Positions 36,654 to 45,486 of a stretch of DNA of 56,546 bases are shown in pieces. The notes under the pieces are model-generated. The model ran no database searches, was not told the origin of the DNA, and was given only the letters and a program-made list of their open reading frames with translations. Source of the DNA: Actinacidiphila paucisporea (lineage in GTDB: Bacteria > Actinomycetota > Actinomycetes > Streptomycetales > Streptomycetaceae); the NCBI RefSeq assembly GCF_900142575.1, contig NZ_FRBI01000037.1:1-56546 (forward strand), in the 5' to 3' direction. The number at the start of each line of letters is the position of its first letter. Position 1 is the first letter of the stretch. The position numbers were made by a program, and so were the translations under genes.

Positions 36654-36998
36654 GTGGACCTGAAGACCGCCGGCGCTCTGCGCAGGCTGCGCCTGATCTC
36701 CGCCCCGGAGGCGGTCTCGTTCCTGCTTCTGCTGGTGTGCTCGGTACTCAAGCGCACCACGGACTTCAACGCGGTGCCGGTGATGGGCATGGTGCACGGC
36801 GTGCTGTTCGTCGGCTACGTCGTGCTGTGGGCGCTGGCCTGGCGCAGTGCCGGCTGGGGCTTCGGGAGGGCGGCGCTGCTGTTCGTGCTGTCGGTCCTGC
36901 CCACCGGCGGCTTCTTCGCCGAGCGCACCCTGGCCCGCGAGTGCGAGGAGGCGGTCGTCGCCGCCCGTACGCAGCCGCAGGAGGCGGTGGGCGCATGA
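36654..36998 (+). CDS. DUF3817 small membrane protein (second in window)
   Basis: This 114-residue protein has about three helices (SAPEAVSFLLLLVCSVLK; MVHGVLFVGYVVLWALAW; ALLFVLSVLPTGGFFAERTL). GMVHGVLFVGY and PTGGFFAER correspond to HGWLYVVY and PTAAFFVER of the gene at 30181. GTG 36654 follows GAGG. The 180-nt gap upstream, shared with the divergent DUF2127 operon, holds a possible extended -10 (TGATAATGG, 36577-36585). Its stop overlaps the next gene as ATGA. Confidence 0.85.
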   Translation: MDLKTAGALRRLRLISAPEAVSFLLLLVCSVLKRTTDFNAVPVMGMVHGVLFVGYVVLWALAWRSAGWGFGRAALLFVLSVLPTGGFFAERTLARECEEAVVAARTQPQEAVGA

Positions 36999-37288
36999 TC
37001 GTCGCCTTCTCGATCACCCCGCTGGGCGTCGGCGAGGACGTCGGTGAGTACGTCGCGGACGCGGTGCGGGTGGTGCGCGAGTCCGGGCTGCCGAACCGTA
37101 CGGACGCGATGTTCACCTCCATCGAGGGCGACTGGGACGAGGTGATGGACGTCGTGAAGCGGGCGGTGGCCGCCGTCGAGGAGCGGGCGCCGCGCGTCTC
37201 GCTGGTCCTCAAGGCGGACCTGCGGCCCGGCGTCACGGACGGCCTGGACTCCAAGGTGGCGACGGTGGAGCGGTATCTGGCCGGGTGA
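36995..37288 (+). CDS. MTH1187-family thiamine-binding protein
   Basis: This 97-residue ferredoxin-like protein starts MIVAFSITPLGVGEDVGEYV and contains YVADAVRVVRESGL, TSIEGDWDEVMDVVKRAV and RVSLVLKADLRPG, matching the MTH1187/YqgV family. Members bind thiamine-type ligands as oligomers. Translation is coupled to the DUF3817 gene by a 4-nt overlap, which may point to a membrane/vitamin partnership. No TPP riboswitch was seen upstream. Confidence 0.9.
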   Translation: MIVAFSITPLGVGEDVGEYVADAVRVVRESGLPNRTDAMFTSIEGDWDEVMDVVKRAVAAVEERAPRVSLVLKADLRPGVTDGLDSKVATVERYLAG

Positions 37289-37428
37289 GGGTGGGTTTCC
37301 GGACATCTTCCCGTAGCACGGCGGTCACGGTTCCGTCACATGCGAGGCAAGCGGGGACTACAAACGGACTACGTCGATCCAGCGGGCCCCGTGCACGGCG
37401 GACTGCCGCGAAGCGTCCGGCCACGGGC

Positions 37429-38415
37429 TCACAGCGGCCCGCCGGTGGCCAGCGCGATGCCCAGCGCGGTGCGCTCGTAGAGCACCTGGTGGCCGTAGCG
37501 GCGGGAGGTCAGCAGGCCCGCGTCGCGCAGCACCGCGAGGTGGGACGACACCGACGACATCGCCATGACGTGCCGGTGGGACAGGGCCGTGGTGGTGCTG
37601 GGCGCGTCGAGGCCGCTGAGGATCGCGGCCCGGTTGGCTCCCAGCAGCCGTACGAGGGTGGTCGACGCGGTCGGACCGCCGGGTGCCCACAGGCCGCCGA
37701 TGCCGCGCGCGGGGTAGACCACCAGCGGCTGCCAGGGCGGGTCGAAGGCGCTGCCGGCCTCGGGCCAGAAGAAGACGCTGGGCACCAGGACCAGGCCGCG
37801 CCCGCCCGGTTCCGGCAGCGGGCCCATGGTGCCCGCGGTGGTCAGCGCACCCTCCGACCAGTGCAGTTTCGGATGCAGTCCGGTGAAGAGCCGCTGCATG
37901 CCGCCGTCGGCGAGCCGCCTTGCGTGGTAGGCGACGTCGGCCTCCAGGACCGCCCGCAGCCGCGGCCAGTGCGGCGCGAGCAGAGCGGCCCACACGTGCT
38001 CGTAGAGGCCCGCCAGCTGCCGCACCGTGCCGGCGGGGTCGCTCAGCATGGCCCGGCCCCTGCGGGTGTCCGCGGCGCCCGGCGTCTGGGCCAGGGCGGC
38101 GGCGATCTGCCGCCTCGCGAGCTCCGGCGGGGTGGCCCGCACGACGTCCAGCTCCTCGTCGAGGCCGGCGAGCGGCGCCTCGGGGATGGGTTGCAGGAAG
38201 TCGGGGCCGTAGCCGTGCTCGGGCGCCAGCAGCCACAGCGGGGTGAGGTCCAGACCGGCTGCCGCGGCTCTGACCTGGCGCAGCCAGGGCAGATGGTGGC
38301 CGTGCCGGTCGGGGCGGGACAGCGTGCGCACGGCGCCCTGCGCCTCGCGCAGCGGGGAGATCGCGAAGCGGCACCTCAGCAGGTCCTCAGCCGCAAAACG
38401 CATGCGAAGCGACAT
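37429..38415 (-). CDS. DUF5937/ArsR-type winged-helix regulator
   Basis: This 328-residue protein has a long N-terminal domain beginning MSLRMRFAAEDLLRCRFAIS (DUF5937-type) and a C-terminal ArsR-like winged helix (STTTALSHRHVMAMSSVSSH, then LAVLRDAGLLTSRRYGHQVLY). ATG 38415 has GGGGG at 5 nt; ATG 38418 is equally possible. It is divergent from an MFS exporter gene with a 70-nt shared promoter region, the usual setup for a repressor controlling an efflux pump. Confidence 0.88.
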   Translation of the reverse strand: MSLRMRFAAEDLLRCRFAISPLREAQGAVRTLSRPDRHGHHLPWLRQVRAAAAGLDLTPLWLLAPEHGYGPDFLQPIPEAPLAGLDEELDVVRATPPELARRQIAAALAQTPGAADTRRGRAMLSDPAGTVRQLAGLYEHVWAALLAPHWPRLRAVLEADVAYHARRLADGGMQRLFTGLHPKLHWSEGALTTAGTMGPLPEPGGRGLVLVPSVFFWPEAGSAFDPPWQPLVVYPARGIGGLWAPGGPTASTTLVRLLGANRAAILSGLDAPSTTTALSHRHVMAMSSVSSHLAVLRDAGLLTSRRYGHQVLYERTALGIALATGGPL

Positions 38416-38429
38416 CATGACCCCCAAGA

Positions 38430-38451
38430 TTCGGCTACGGGCGAAAGACTA
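38430..38451. promoter_or_regulatory. Divergent promoter region with TTCG-CGAA operator
   Basis: TTCG (38430-38433) and CGAA (38442-38445) form an inverted repeat with 8-nt spacing. A minus-strand -10 candidate TAGTCT (38451-38446) abuts it, so the repeat lies at the expected transcription start of the regulator gene. Confidence 0.45.
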
Positions 38452-38484
38452 CACGTGGGGTCCCTGTGGCTCCAGGGTGATGGC

Positions 38485-39807
38485 ATGACAACGGACAGCG
38501 AGCACCCTCCACGCGGTGTCCACCCCGCTTCGCCGGCCGGAGAAGAGCACGTGAAGGACTCGGAAGACGCCACCACCACCCCCGGCGGCGACAGCGGCAC
38601 CCCCATCGGATACGGTGCCGTATTTTCCGTTCGCGAATTCCGCCCCATTTTCGCCGCACATGTGCTGTCCCTGCTCGGCGGGGTGCTCGCCGAGGTCGCG
38701 CTCGCCGTCCTGATCTTCGCCGAGACCGGCTCCGCCGTCCTGTCCGCCCTGGTCTTCGCGCTCACCTACCTGCCCTACGCGCTCAGCGGCCTGCTGCTGT
38801 CCGGTATCGCCGACCGCTACCCCTCCCGGCGGGTCCTGGTGACCTGCGACGTGCTGTCCGGCGGTTGCGTGGCCGCGATGGCGATCCCCGGGGCGCCGGT
38901 GGTGGTGCTCTTCGTGCTGCGGATCGCCGTCTCGCTGATCGCCCCGCTCTTCACCGGCACCCGGGCGGCGAGCCTGGCCGACATCCTGGAGGGCGAGCGC
39001 TACGTGCTCGGCCGCTCGCTGGTGCGGATCGTGGCCCAGGGCTCGCAGATCGCCGGCTTCGGCCTCGGCGGCCTGGTCCTGGTGTGGCTCTCGCCCCGCT
39101 CCGCGCTGCTGCTGACCGCGGCCACCTTCGCCGGCTCCGCCCTGCTGCTGCGGCTCGGCACCGCGGACCGCCCGGCCCGGGTCACCGGCAGCGGGCGGCT
39201 GATGCGCGAGTCGATCGCGTCCGCCGGCCGGCTGATGGCCGACCCGCGGATCAGGGCGCTGCTGCTGATGTGGTGGGTGCCGCCGATGTTCTTCATCGTC
39301 GCCGAGGGCCTGGCCGCGCCCTTCGCCAAGGCCGCCGGCATCGGCACGGTCGGCTTCGGCCTCTTCCTCGCGGCGATGCCCGCGGGCACCGCGGTCAGCG
39401 AGGTGCTGGCCGGCACGATGCTGTCGCCCGCGGCCCGCGACCGTATCGTGCTGCCGCTGGCGGGGATCTCGCTGCTGCCGCTGGTCCTCTTCGCCGTCGA
39501 CCCGTCGCTGCCGCTGGCGCTCGTGCTGCTGGTGCTGACCGGCCTGTGCGCGGCCTACGCGCTGGGCATGGACCGCTGGTTCGTCGACGACGTGCCCGAC
39601 CAGATGCGCGGGCAGGCCATGTCCCTGCTGGGCGCCGGCCTGATGACCCTGCAAGGGCTCGGCATCACGATCGGCGGCGCCCTCGCGGAATGGGCGCCGC
39701 CCTACGCGGTCATCGCGGGCTCGGGCGCCGGCGGCACGCTGAGCGTGCTGCTGGTGCTGCGGACGGTTCGGCGCACCCGGGGCATGCGGGCACTGCGGCT
39801 CGCCTGA
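38485..39807 (+). CDS. MFS transporter, probable drug exporter
   Basis: This 440-residue protein has a hydrophilic first 45 residues and then twelve predicted helices, starting SVREFRPIFAAHVLSLLGGV. GIADRYPSRRVLV is the loop 2-3 motif A region of the major facilitator superfamily. The first 22 residues may not be translated: GTG 38551 has a better ribosome site (GGAGAAG) than ATG 38485. Divergence from an ArsR/DUF5937 regulator suggests efflux of a small molecule. The last four codons form the first unit of a tandem repeat. Confidence 0.88.
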   Translation: MTTDSEHPPRGVHPASPAGEEHVKDSEDATTTPGGDSGTPIGYGAVFSVREFRPIFAAHVLSLLGGVLAEVALAVLIFAETGSAVLSALVFALTYLPYALSGLLLSGIADRYPSRRVLVTCDVLSGGCVAAMAIPGAPVVVLFVLRIAVSLIAPLFTGTRAASLADILEGERYVLGRSLVRIVAQGSQIAGFGLGGLVLVWLSPRSALLLTAATFAGSALLLRLGTADRPARVTGSGRLMRESIASAGRLMADPRIRALLLMWWVPPMFFIVAEGLAAPFAKAAGIGTVGFGLFLAAMPAGTAVSEVLAGTMLSPAARDRIVLPLAGISLLPLVLFAVDPSLPLALVLLVLTGLCAAYALGMDRWFVDDVPDQMRGQAMSLLGAGLMTLQGLGITIGGALAEWAPPYAVIAGSGAGGTLSVLLVLRTVRRTRGMRALRLA

Positions 39808-39912
39808 CGGCAGCGGGGGCGTTGCGGCTCGTCCGACGGGCGCGAGGACGCCGGCGGGTCGCCCGACGGCGGCGGGGGCGTTGCGGCTCGCCCGACGGCC
39901 GCGGGGGGCGGG
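39795..39912. repeat. About 29-bp tandem repeat, four degenerate units
   Basis: Units beginning GCGGCTCG or GCGGGTCG start at 39795, 39824, 39854 and 39883 (spacing 29, 30, 29), each continuing like CCCGACGGCGGCGGGGGCGTT. The first unit covers the final codons and stop of the MFS gene; the rest fill the gap before the converging FemX-like gene. Copy number may vary between strains. Confidence 0.75.
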
Positions 39913-39914
39913 GT

Positions 39915-41099
39915 TCAGCGCCGGGTGAGGTACGTGTGCATCGCCCGGTGCAGGGCCTTGTTCACCGCGCCCTGGAGGGGGAGTTCCCACTCCCCCACGG
40001 TCTCCACCGCCTCGCCGCCCGTGCCGAGCTTCCAGCGCAGCAGGCCGTGCGCGCGGGCCGCCGGGTCCAGGTCGTCGGGCACCCCGCGCATGTCGTAGAC
40101 CGCCGCGCCCGCCGTCAGGGCGTCGCGGAGCATCCGCCACTGCAGGGCGTTGCTCGGCCGCACCTCGCGGCGGTGGTCGGCGGACGCGCCGGTCTGGTAC
40201 CAGACGCGGCTGCCGTCCGGGGCGGTCAGCAGGGTGTGCGCGGCCAGCAGTTCGCCCTGGTGGCGGGCGGTGTAGAGGCGCATACGGCCGGGCTGCTCGG
40301 CGTTCAGCTCGGCATATTGCCGCCGGTAGTAGTCCAGGTCCCGGCCGAGGGCGAAGCCGTCACGGCGCTCGGTGACCCGCAGCAGCTGGTGGAAGCCGGG
40401 CAGCGTCCGCGGCCCTTCCACCCCGGTCCACACCCCGGACTTGGAAGCCTTCTTGACGTTGCGCCGCCATTCCTGGTTCAGCCCGGTCCACAGGTCGTCG
40501 AGGCCGCGCCCCGCCAGCGGCACCTCGAAGACGAGCCGGGGCTGCGCGTCGCCGCCCTGCCCGTCCTCGCCGCACCGCCGCCAGCCGGACTCGCGCAGCC
40601 GGTCGGCGACCGCGGCGCCCAGCGGCTCCACCATGTCGGGCAGGATGTCGCCCACCCTGCGCCCCGGTCCCGCCGCGTCCTTGAGCGTCCGCGCCGACCA
40701 CCTGCGGTAGGCCAGCGGCGGCCCCATCCGTACGGCGAAGGCCCCGGTGGCCGCGAGGTGCCCGAGCAGCGGGTCGAGCCAGCGCTCCAGCTGCGGGTCC
40801 GCCCAGTCCGCCCCGGGGCCCTCGGGCAGATACGCGAAGAAGCGGCGTACGCCGGGAAGCCGCCGGTAGAGCACCAGAGCGGAGCCGACCATCCGCCGGT
40901 CGGCGTCGAACCACCCCAGGCTCTCGGCCCGCCACCCGGTCTTCACCCTCGCCCAGGCGGGCGTCTGCAGAAAGCTCGCGGGATGCGCACCCGGCCGCCG
41001 CAGATAGGCCGCGTGCACCTCGCCGGGTATCACCCCCAGCCGCAACTCGGTACGTTCCCCCGCCGGTGCCGGTACCTGCGGCCGCTGATGAGTGGTCAT
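39915..41099 (-). CDS. FemX/FemAB-like peptidoglycan bridge aminoacyltransferase
   Basis: This 394-residue GNAT-fold protein has FLQTPAWARVKTGW, LWTGLNQEWRRNVKKASKSG and LLAAHTLLTAPDGSRVWYQTGAS, characteristic of Fem transferases that add amino acids from aminoacyl-tRNA to lipid II peptides. In Streptomyces the LL-Dap peptides are bridged by one glycine, so a glycyl transferase is likely. ATG 41099 gives the usual N-terminus; the longer frame back to 41345 is repeat-like. It is divergent from a MurJ-like flippase gene, a sensible pairing for lipid II processing. Confidence 0.88.
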   Translation of the reverse strand: MTTHQRPQVPAPAGERTELRLGVIPGEVHAAYLRRPGAHPASFLQTPAWARVKTGWRAESLGWFDADRRMVGSALVLYRRLPGVRRFFAYLPEGPGADWADPQLERWLDPLLGHLAATGAFAVRMGPPLAYRRWSARTLKDAAGPGRRVGDILPDMVEPLGAAVADRLRESGWRRCGEDGQGGDAQPRLVFEVPLAGRGLDDLWTGLNQEWRRNVKKASKSGVWTGVEGPRTLPGFHQLLRVTERRDGFALGRDLDYYRRQYAELNAEQPGRMRLYTARHQGELLAAHTLLTAPDGSRVWYQTGASADHRREVRPSNALQWRMLRDALTAGAAVYDMRGVPDDLDPAARAHGLLRWKLGTGGEAVETVGEWELPLQGAVNKALHRAMHTYLTRR

Positions 41100-41448
41100 C
41101 GTCAAGGCGTCGTCCTCCGCGTACGCGGCGGTCCCGGGCGGCCCGCACACCTGTAACACGCGCCCGCCGACGGGAATGTGACAGAGAGATTCCCGACAAC
41201 GCGGGGGGCTTCGGCCCCGGTCGCGCGTGCGCCAGACTTGCGCGGAGCGCGCCCCCGCCTCCCGCGCCGGGGGGGGCGACCTCCTGAGGGCGCGTGGGGG
41301 CCTCCTCTCGGGACCACCGCCCGGTGGTGCGCCGAGCGCGATCACGCGGCCGGCCGCACATCACAGGCAGCCCCGCGCCCCCTGAGGGCCTCCAGGCGGC
41401 GCAGGGCGCGCCCCCGGGGGGGTGGACGAGAACGGAAAGGAACACGCG
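41100..41448. other. Divergent region between femX-like and murJ-like genes
   Basis: I find no gene here. The region is extremely GC-rich and contains a degenerate third copy of the dispersed palindrome (41284-41386). Promoters for both genes must be here, but no clear hexamers were found. Confidence 0.5.
41284..41386. repeat. Degenerate dispersed repeat, copy C
   Basis: CTGAGGGCGCGTGGGG (41284-41299) faces CCCCGCGCCCCCTGAG (41371-41386), imperfect inverse arms like those in glgB. The interior hairpin ACCACCGCCCGGTGGT (41313-41328) matches the ACCACCGGCCG core shared by copies A and B. The remaining interior is not clearly alike. Confidence 0.4.
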
Positions 41449-43086
41449 TTGACGACAGCCGCAGCCCGCGGGAACAGGGGCAGGCGCGCCCACGCGAGGC
41501 CCTCGCTGCGGCGCAGCGGCACCCTCATGGTCGCCGGCTCGCTGGCGTCGCGGGCGACCGGGTTCCTCCGCCTCGCGGTGATCACCGCGAGCGTGGGCAC
41601 CGCGGCATCGGGCGACGCCTTCGGTGTCGCCAACACCGTCCCCAACATCATCTACGCCCTGATGATCGGCGGCGCCCTCCAGTCCGTCTTCGTCCCCGAG
41701 CTGGTCCGCGCGGCCAAGGAGCACGCCGACGGCGGCCAGGCGTACACCGACCGCCTGCTCACCCTCTGCGCGGTCGCGCTGGCTCTGGTCACCGCGCTCG
41801 CGGTGCTGGCGGCGCCGCTCCTGGTGACGGCCTACGCCCCGGACTTCGGCGGCGCCCAGCGCGACCTCACGGTCACGCTGGCCCGCTACTGCCTGCCGCA
41901 GATCCTCTGCTACGGCGTCTTCACGCTGCTCGGCCAGGTGCTGGGCGCCCGCGACCGCTTCGGCGCGATGATGTGGACGCCGGTGCTCAACAACCTCGTC
42001 GTCATCGCCGTCTTCGGCCTCTACCTGGGCACCGCACGGGGCGGCATCGACGACCACGACGCGATGGTGCTGGGCCTGGGCAGCACCGCGGGCATCGCGG
42101 TGCAGGCGCTCGGCCTGCTCCCCTCCCTGCGCGCCGCGGGCTTCCGCTGGCATCCGCGGTTCGACTGGCGCGGCGCCGGGCTGACGCAGCCGCTGCGGGC
42201 CGCGGTCTGGACGCTGCTGCTGGTCCTGGTCAACCAGGCCGCCTACTGGGTCGTCACCCGGTTGTCGACCTCCGCCGGGCAGCACGCGCTGGCGGCCGGG
42301 CACCGCGCGGGCGTGGGCTATGCGGCGTACAGCAACGCCTACAGCCTGTGGGTCGTCCCGCAGGGCATCGTCACCGTCTCGCTGGTCACCGCGCTGCTGC
42401 CGCGGATGAGCCGGGCGGCGGCGGACGGCGACCACGCGGCGATCGGCGCCGACCTGACCCGCGGCCTGAACACGTCGGGCACCGCCGTCGTGCCCGCCGT
42501 CCTGGCCTTCCTGACCCTCGCCCCGCAGATCACCGGCGTCGTCTTCCAGCACGGTGCCACCACCGACGCGGACGCCGCCGCCATCGGCTGGATGCTGACC
42601 GCCTTCGCACTCGGGCTGCCCGCCTTCGCGGGCCAGTACCTGCTGGCCCGCGGCTTCTACGCGCTGGGCGACACCCGTACGCCCTTCTTCCTCAACGTGC
42701 TGATCGCCGGCGTCAACGCCTCGCTGGCGGCGGCCTCGTACGCGCTGCTGCCGGCCCGCTGGGCGGTCACCGGCATGGCGGCCGGCTACGCCGTCGCCTG
42801 CACGGCCGGGCTGCTCGCCACCTCCGCGCTGCTGCGGCGCCGGCTGGCCTGGCGGCCCCGGGTGCTGGCGCACCATCTGCGGCTGCTCGCCGCCTTCCTG
42901 CCGGGCGCCGCGCTGTCACTGGGGGCCGCGCACTACTGCGCGGGGCGGTTCGGTACGTCGTCGGCCGCCGATCTGGCGGGGCTGGTGGCCGGTTGCGCGG
43001 CCCTGGTGCTGCCGGCGGCGCTGCTGGCACGGCCGCTGGGCCTGCGCTTCGGCCGGCCTCAGGGCCGCCCCTTCTCCCGAGGCTGA
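41449..43086 (+). CDS. murJ: MurJ-like lipid II flippase (MviN family)
   Basis: This is a 545-residue membrane protein with about fourteen helices. It shows MurJ hallmarks: LMVAGSLASRATGFLRLAVI at the start, NTVPNIIYALMIGGALQSVFVPEL, RYCLPQILCYGVFTLLGQVL, and a late LARGFYALGDTRTPFF. It would flip lipid-linked peptidoglycan precursor across the membrane. TTG 41449 is preferred because GGAAAGGAA lies 8 nt upstream; GTG 41422, which adds 9 residues, is the alternative. Streptomyces genomes usually encode more than one such protein, so this may not be the essential copy. Confidence 0.9.
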   Translation: MTTAAARGNRGRRAHARPSLRRSGTLMVAGSLASRATGFLRLAVITASVGTAASGDAFGVANTVPNIIYALMIGGALQSVFVPELVRAAKEHADGGQAYTDRLLTLCAVALALVTALAVLAAPLLVTAYAPDFGGAQRDLTVTLARYCLPQILCYGVFTLLGQVLGARDRFGAMMWTPVLNNLVVIAVFGLYLGTARGGIDDHDAMVLGLGSTAGIAVQALGLLPSLRAAGFRWHPRFDWRGAGLTQPLRAAVWTLLLVLVNQAAYWVVTRLSTSAGQHALAAGHRAGVGYAAYSNAYSLWVVPQGIVTVSLVTALLPRMSRAAADGDHAAIGADLTRGLNTSGTAVVPAVLAFLTLAPQITGVVFQHGATTDADAAAIGWMLTAFALGLPAFAGQYLLARGFYALGDTRTPFFLNVLIAGVNASLAAASYALLPARWAVTGMAAGYAVACTAGLLATSALLRRRLAWRPRVLAHHLRLLAAFLPGAALSLGAAHYCAGRFGTSSAADLAGLVAGCAALVLPAALLARPLGLRFGRPQGRPFSRG

Positions 43087-43159
43087 CAGGCACACGGCCG
43101 GCCTGCGCCGGCGCCTCCCCGGCGGCCGGCGTCCTGACAGGGAGCCCGCCGGGGACCCG

Positions 43160-44113
43160 CTACGCCGTCAGGCCCGCGATCAGGTCGTCCGCGGCCGTGT
43201 ACGGATCGGTGGCGCCGTCGGTGACCCGGGCCGCCAGGGCCGACAGGCGCTGGTCGCCGTGGAGGGTGCCGATGCGGGCGCGGAGCGCGGTCAGGGCGAT
43301 GGTCTCGATCTCGTGGGCGGCGCGGGTGCGGCGGCGGGCGGTGAGCACGTCGTGCTCCTCCATCCAGGCCCGGTGCTTGTCGAGGGCCTCGACCACCTCG
43401 TCGATGCCCTCGCCGCGGGCGGCGACGGTCTTGACGATCGGGGGGCGCCAGTCGCCGGCGCCGCGGGACTCCCCCAGGCCCAGCATGTGGTTCAGCTCGC
43501 GGGCGGTGGCGTCGGCGCCGTCGCGGTCGGCCTTGTTGACGACGTAGACGTCGCCGATCTCCAGGATGCCGGCCTTGGCGGCCTGGATGCCGTCGCCCAT
43601 GCCGGGGGCGAGCAGCACGACCGAGGTGTCGGCCTGGGCGGCGATCTCGACCTCGGACTGGCCGACGCCGACCGTCTCGACCAGGATCACGTCGCAGCCG
43701 GCCGCGTCCAGCACCCGGATGGCCTGCGGGGCGGCCCAGGCGAGGCCGCCGAGGTGGCCGCGGGTGGCCATGGAGCGGATGTAGACGCCCGGGTCGGAGG
43801 CGTGCTCCGACATGCGCACCCGGTCGCCGAGCAGGGCGCCGCCGGAGAAGGGCGAGGACGGGTCGACCGCCAGCACCCCGACCCTGCGGCCCGCCTTGCG
43901 GTAGGCGCCGACCAGGGCCGAGGTGGAGGTGGACTTGCCGACGCCGGGCGATCCGGTGAGGCCGACCACGTAGGCGCCGCCGGTCAGCGGTGCGAGCGCG
44001 GCCATCACCTCGCGCAGTTGCGGGGACGCCCCCTCGACCAGTGAGATCAGCCGGGCCACGGCCCGCGGACGGCCCTCCCGGGCCTGCTCGACCAGTGAGT
44101 GGACGTCCACCAT
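43160..44113 (-). CDS. meaB: MeaB/ArgK-type GTPase, B12-mutase chaperone
   Basis: This 317-residue G3E GTPase has Walker A GSPGVGKST (54-62), a switch region VLAVDPSSPFSGGALLGDR, VETVGVGQSE and the base-specificity motif NKADRDGA. It guards and reloads adenosylcobalamin-dependent acyl-CoA mutases such as methylmalonyl-CoA or isobutyryl-CoA mutase. It lies 33 nt after the thiolase gene on the same strand and facing the epimerase control region, linking it to propionyl/methylmalonyl metabolism. Confidence 0.94.
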   Translation of the reverse strand: MVDVHSLVEQAREGRPRAVARLISLVEGASPQLREVMAALAPLTGGAYVVGLTGSPGVGKSTSTSALVGAYRKAGRRVGVLAVDPSSPFSGGALLGDRVRMSEHASDPGVYIRSMATRGHLGGLAWAAPQAIRVLDAAGCDVILVETVGVGQSEVEIAAQADTSVVLLAPGMGDGIQAAKAGILEIGDVYVVNKADRDGADATARELNHMLGLGESRGAGDWRPPIVKTVAARGEGIDEVVEALDKHRAWMEEHDVLTARRRTRAAHEIETIALTALRARIGTLHGDQRLSALAARVTDGATDPYTAADDLIAGLTA

Positions 44114-44146
44114 CGCCGTAATGCCCTCCGTCTTTCGATCAGTCCG

Positions 44147-45346
44147 TCAGCGGCCGGCCGGCACGTGCAGGATGAGCGCGTCGCCCTGCCCGCCGCCCCC
44201 GCACAGGGCCGCGGCACCCGTACCGCCGCCGCGGCGGCCCAGCTCCAGGGCCAGATGCAGAACGATACGTGCTCCCGACATGCCGATGGGGTGGCCGAGT
44301 GCGATCGCGCCGCCGTTCACGTTCACCTTTTCGGGTGTCACCCCCAGGTCCTTCATGGACTGCACGGCGACCGCGGCGAAGGCCTCGTTGATCTCGATGA
44401 GGTCGAGATCGGCCACCGTGAGGCCGTCCTTGTCCAGGGCGTGGGCGATGGCGTTCGAGGGCTGGGACTGGAGCGAGTTGTCGGGGCCGGCCACATTGCC
44501 GTGGGCGCCGATCTCGGCGATCCACGACAGGCCCAGCTCCTCGGCCTTGGCGCGGCTCATGACGACCACGGCGGCGGCGCCGTCGGAGATCTGCGAGGCG
44601 GTGCCCGCGGTGATCGTGCCGTCGGCGGCGAAGGCGGGGCGCAGCCGGCCCAGGGACTCCGCGGTGGTCTCCGGGCGGATGCCCTCGTCCTTGCTGAGGA
44701 CCACCGGGTCGCCCTTGCGCTGCGGGATCTCGACCGGGGTGATCTCGGCGTCGAACAGGCCGTTCTTCTGGGCGGCGGCGGCCCGCTGGTGGGACAGGGC
44801 GCCGAAGGCGTCCTGCGGGGCGCGCTCGATGCCGAGCCGGGTGTTGTGCCTCTCGGTGGACTCGCCCATCGCGATGTTCTCGAAGGCGTCGGTGAGGCCG
44901 TCGTGGGCCATCGCGTCGAGCACCTCGACGGCGCCGTACTTGTAGCCGGCCCGGGAGCCGGGCAGCAGGTGCGGGGCGTTGGTCATGGACTCCTGGCCGC
45001 CGGCCACCACGACGTCGAACTCGCCGGCGCGGATCAGCTGGTCGGCCAGCGCGATGGCGTCGAGTCCCGACAGGCACACCTTGTTCACGGTCAGGGCGGG
45101 CACCGACATCGGGATGCCGGCCTTGACGGCGGCCTGCCGGGCCGGGATCTGGCCGGCGCCGGCCTGCAGCACCTGGCCCATGATCACGTACTGCACCTGG
45201 TCGCCGGTGATGCCGGCCCGCTCCAGTGCCGCCTTGATGGCGAAACCGCCGAGGTCTGCGCCGGAGAAGCCGCGCAGGCCGCCGAGCAGTCTGCCCATCG
45301 GGGTACGGGCACCCGCGACGATCACCGATCGAGTCTTGTTTCCCAT
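44147..45346 (-). CDS. Acetyl-CoA C-acetyltransferase (thiolase)
   Basis: This 399-residue thiolase has the nucleophilic Cys91 in NKVCLSGLDAI, the catalytic His in GGAIALGHPIGMSG and the C-terminal Cys in ALCGGGGQGDAL. The INEAFAAVAVQ motif is also present. It condenses or cleaves acetoacetyl-CoA and related acyl-CoAs. ATG 45346 gives the standard N-terminus (KTRSVIVAGARTPMG). It is the first gene of a likely operon with meaB and is divergent from the methylmalonyl-CoA epimerase gene. Confidence 0.94.
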   Translation of the reverse strand: MGNKTRSVIVAGARTPMGRLLGGLRGFSGADLGGFAIKAALERAGITGDQVQYVIMGQVLQAGAGQIPARQAAVKAGIPMSVPALTVNKVCLSGLDAIALADQLIRAGEFDVVVAGGQESMTNAPHLLPGSRAGYKYGAVEVLDAMAHDGLTDAFENIAMGESTERHNTRLGIERAPQDAFGALSHQRAAAAQKNGLFDAEITPVEIPQRKGDPVVLSKDEGIRPETTAESLGRLRPAFAADGTITAGTASQISDGAAAVVVMSRAKAEELGLSWIAEIGAHGNVAGPDNSLQSQPSNAIAHALDKDGLTVADLDLIEINEAFAAVAVQSMKDLGVTPEKVNVNGGAIALGHPIGMSGARIVLHLALELGRRGGGTGAAALCGGGGQGDALILHVPAGR

Positions 45347-45397
45347 GGAGCGGCCCCTTCGGCTGAAGAGAGGAGGTTAACGAGGGTTAGCGTCAAT

Positions 45398-45411
45398 GTA
45401 CTGGCGGGTAA
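45398..45411. promoter_or_regulatory. Candidate operator in the thiolase/epimerase divergent region
   Basis: GTACTGGCGGGTAA reads TTACCCGCCAGTAC on the minus strand, followed by the -35-like TTGACG toward the thiolase gene. It shares TTACCnGCnAGTA with 25968-25981. Confidence 0.4.
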
Positions 45412-45486
45412 GGCCGGCGTCATCCGGCGGAACGTGTGATGGCGCGCACGTTGCGTAATCACGGGACCTTGCGGTGGACTGTTTCC

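Noticed and set aside
37289..38426. Plus-strand frame continuous with the MFS gene from 37285
   Set aside because: Antisense to the DUF5937/ArsR gene; the MFS protein begins at 38485 or 38551.
39795..39912. CRISPR-like array
   Set aside because: Units are directly adjacent with no spacers and only four degenerate copies; it is a simple tandem repeat.
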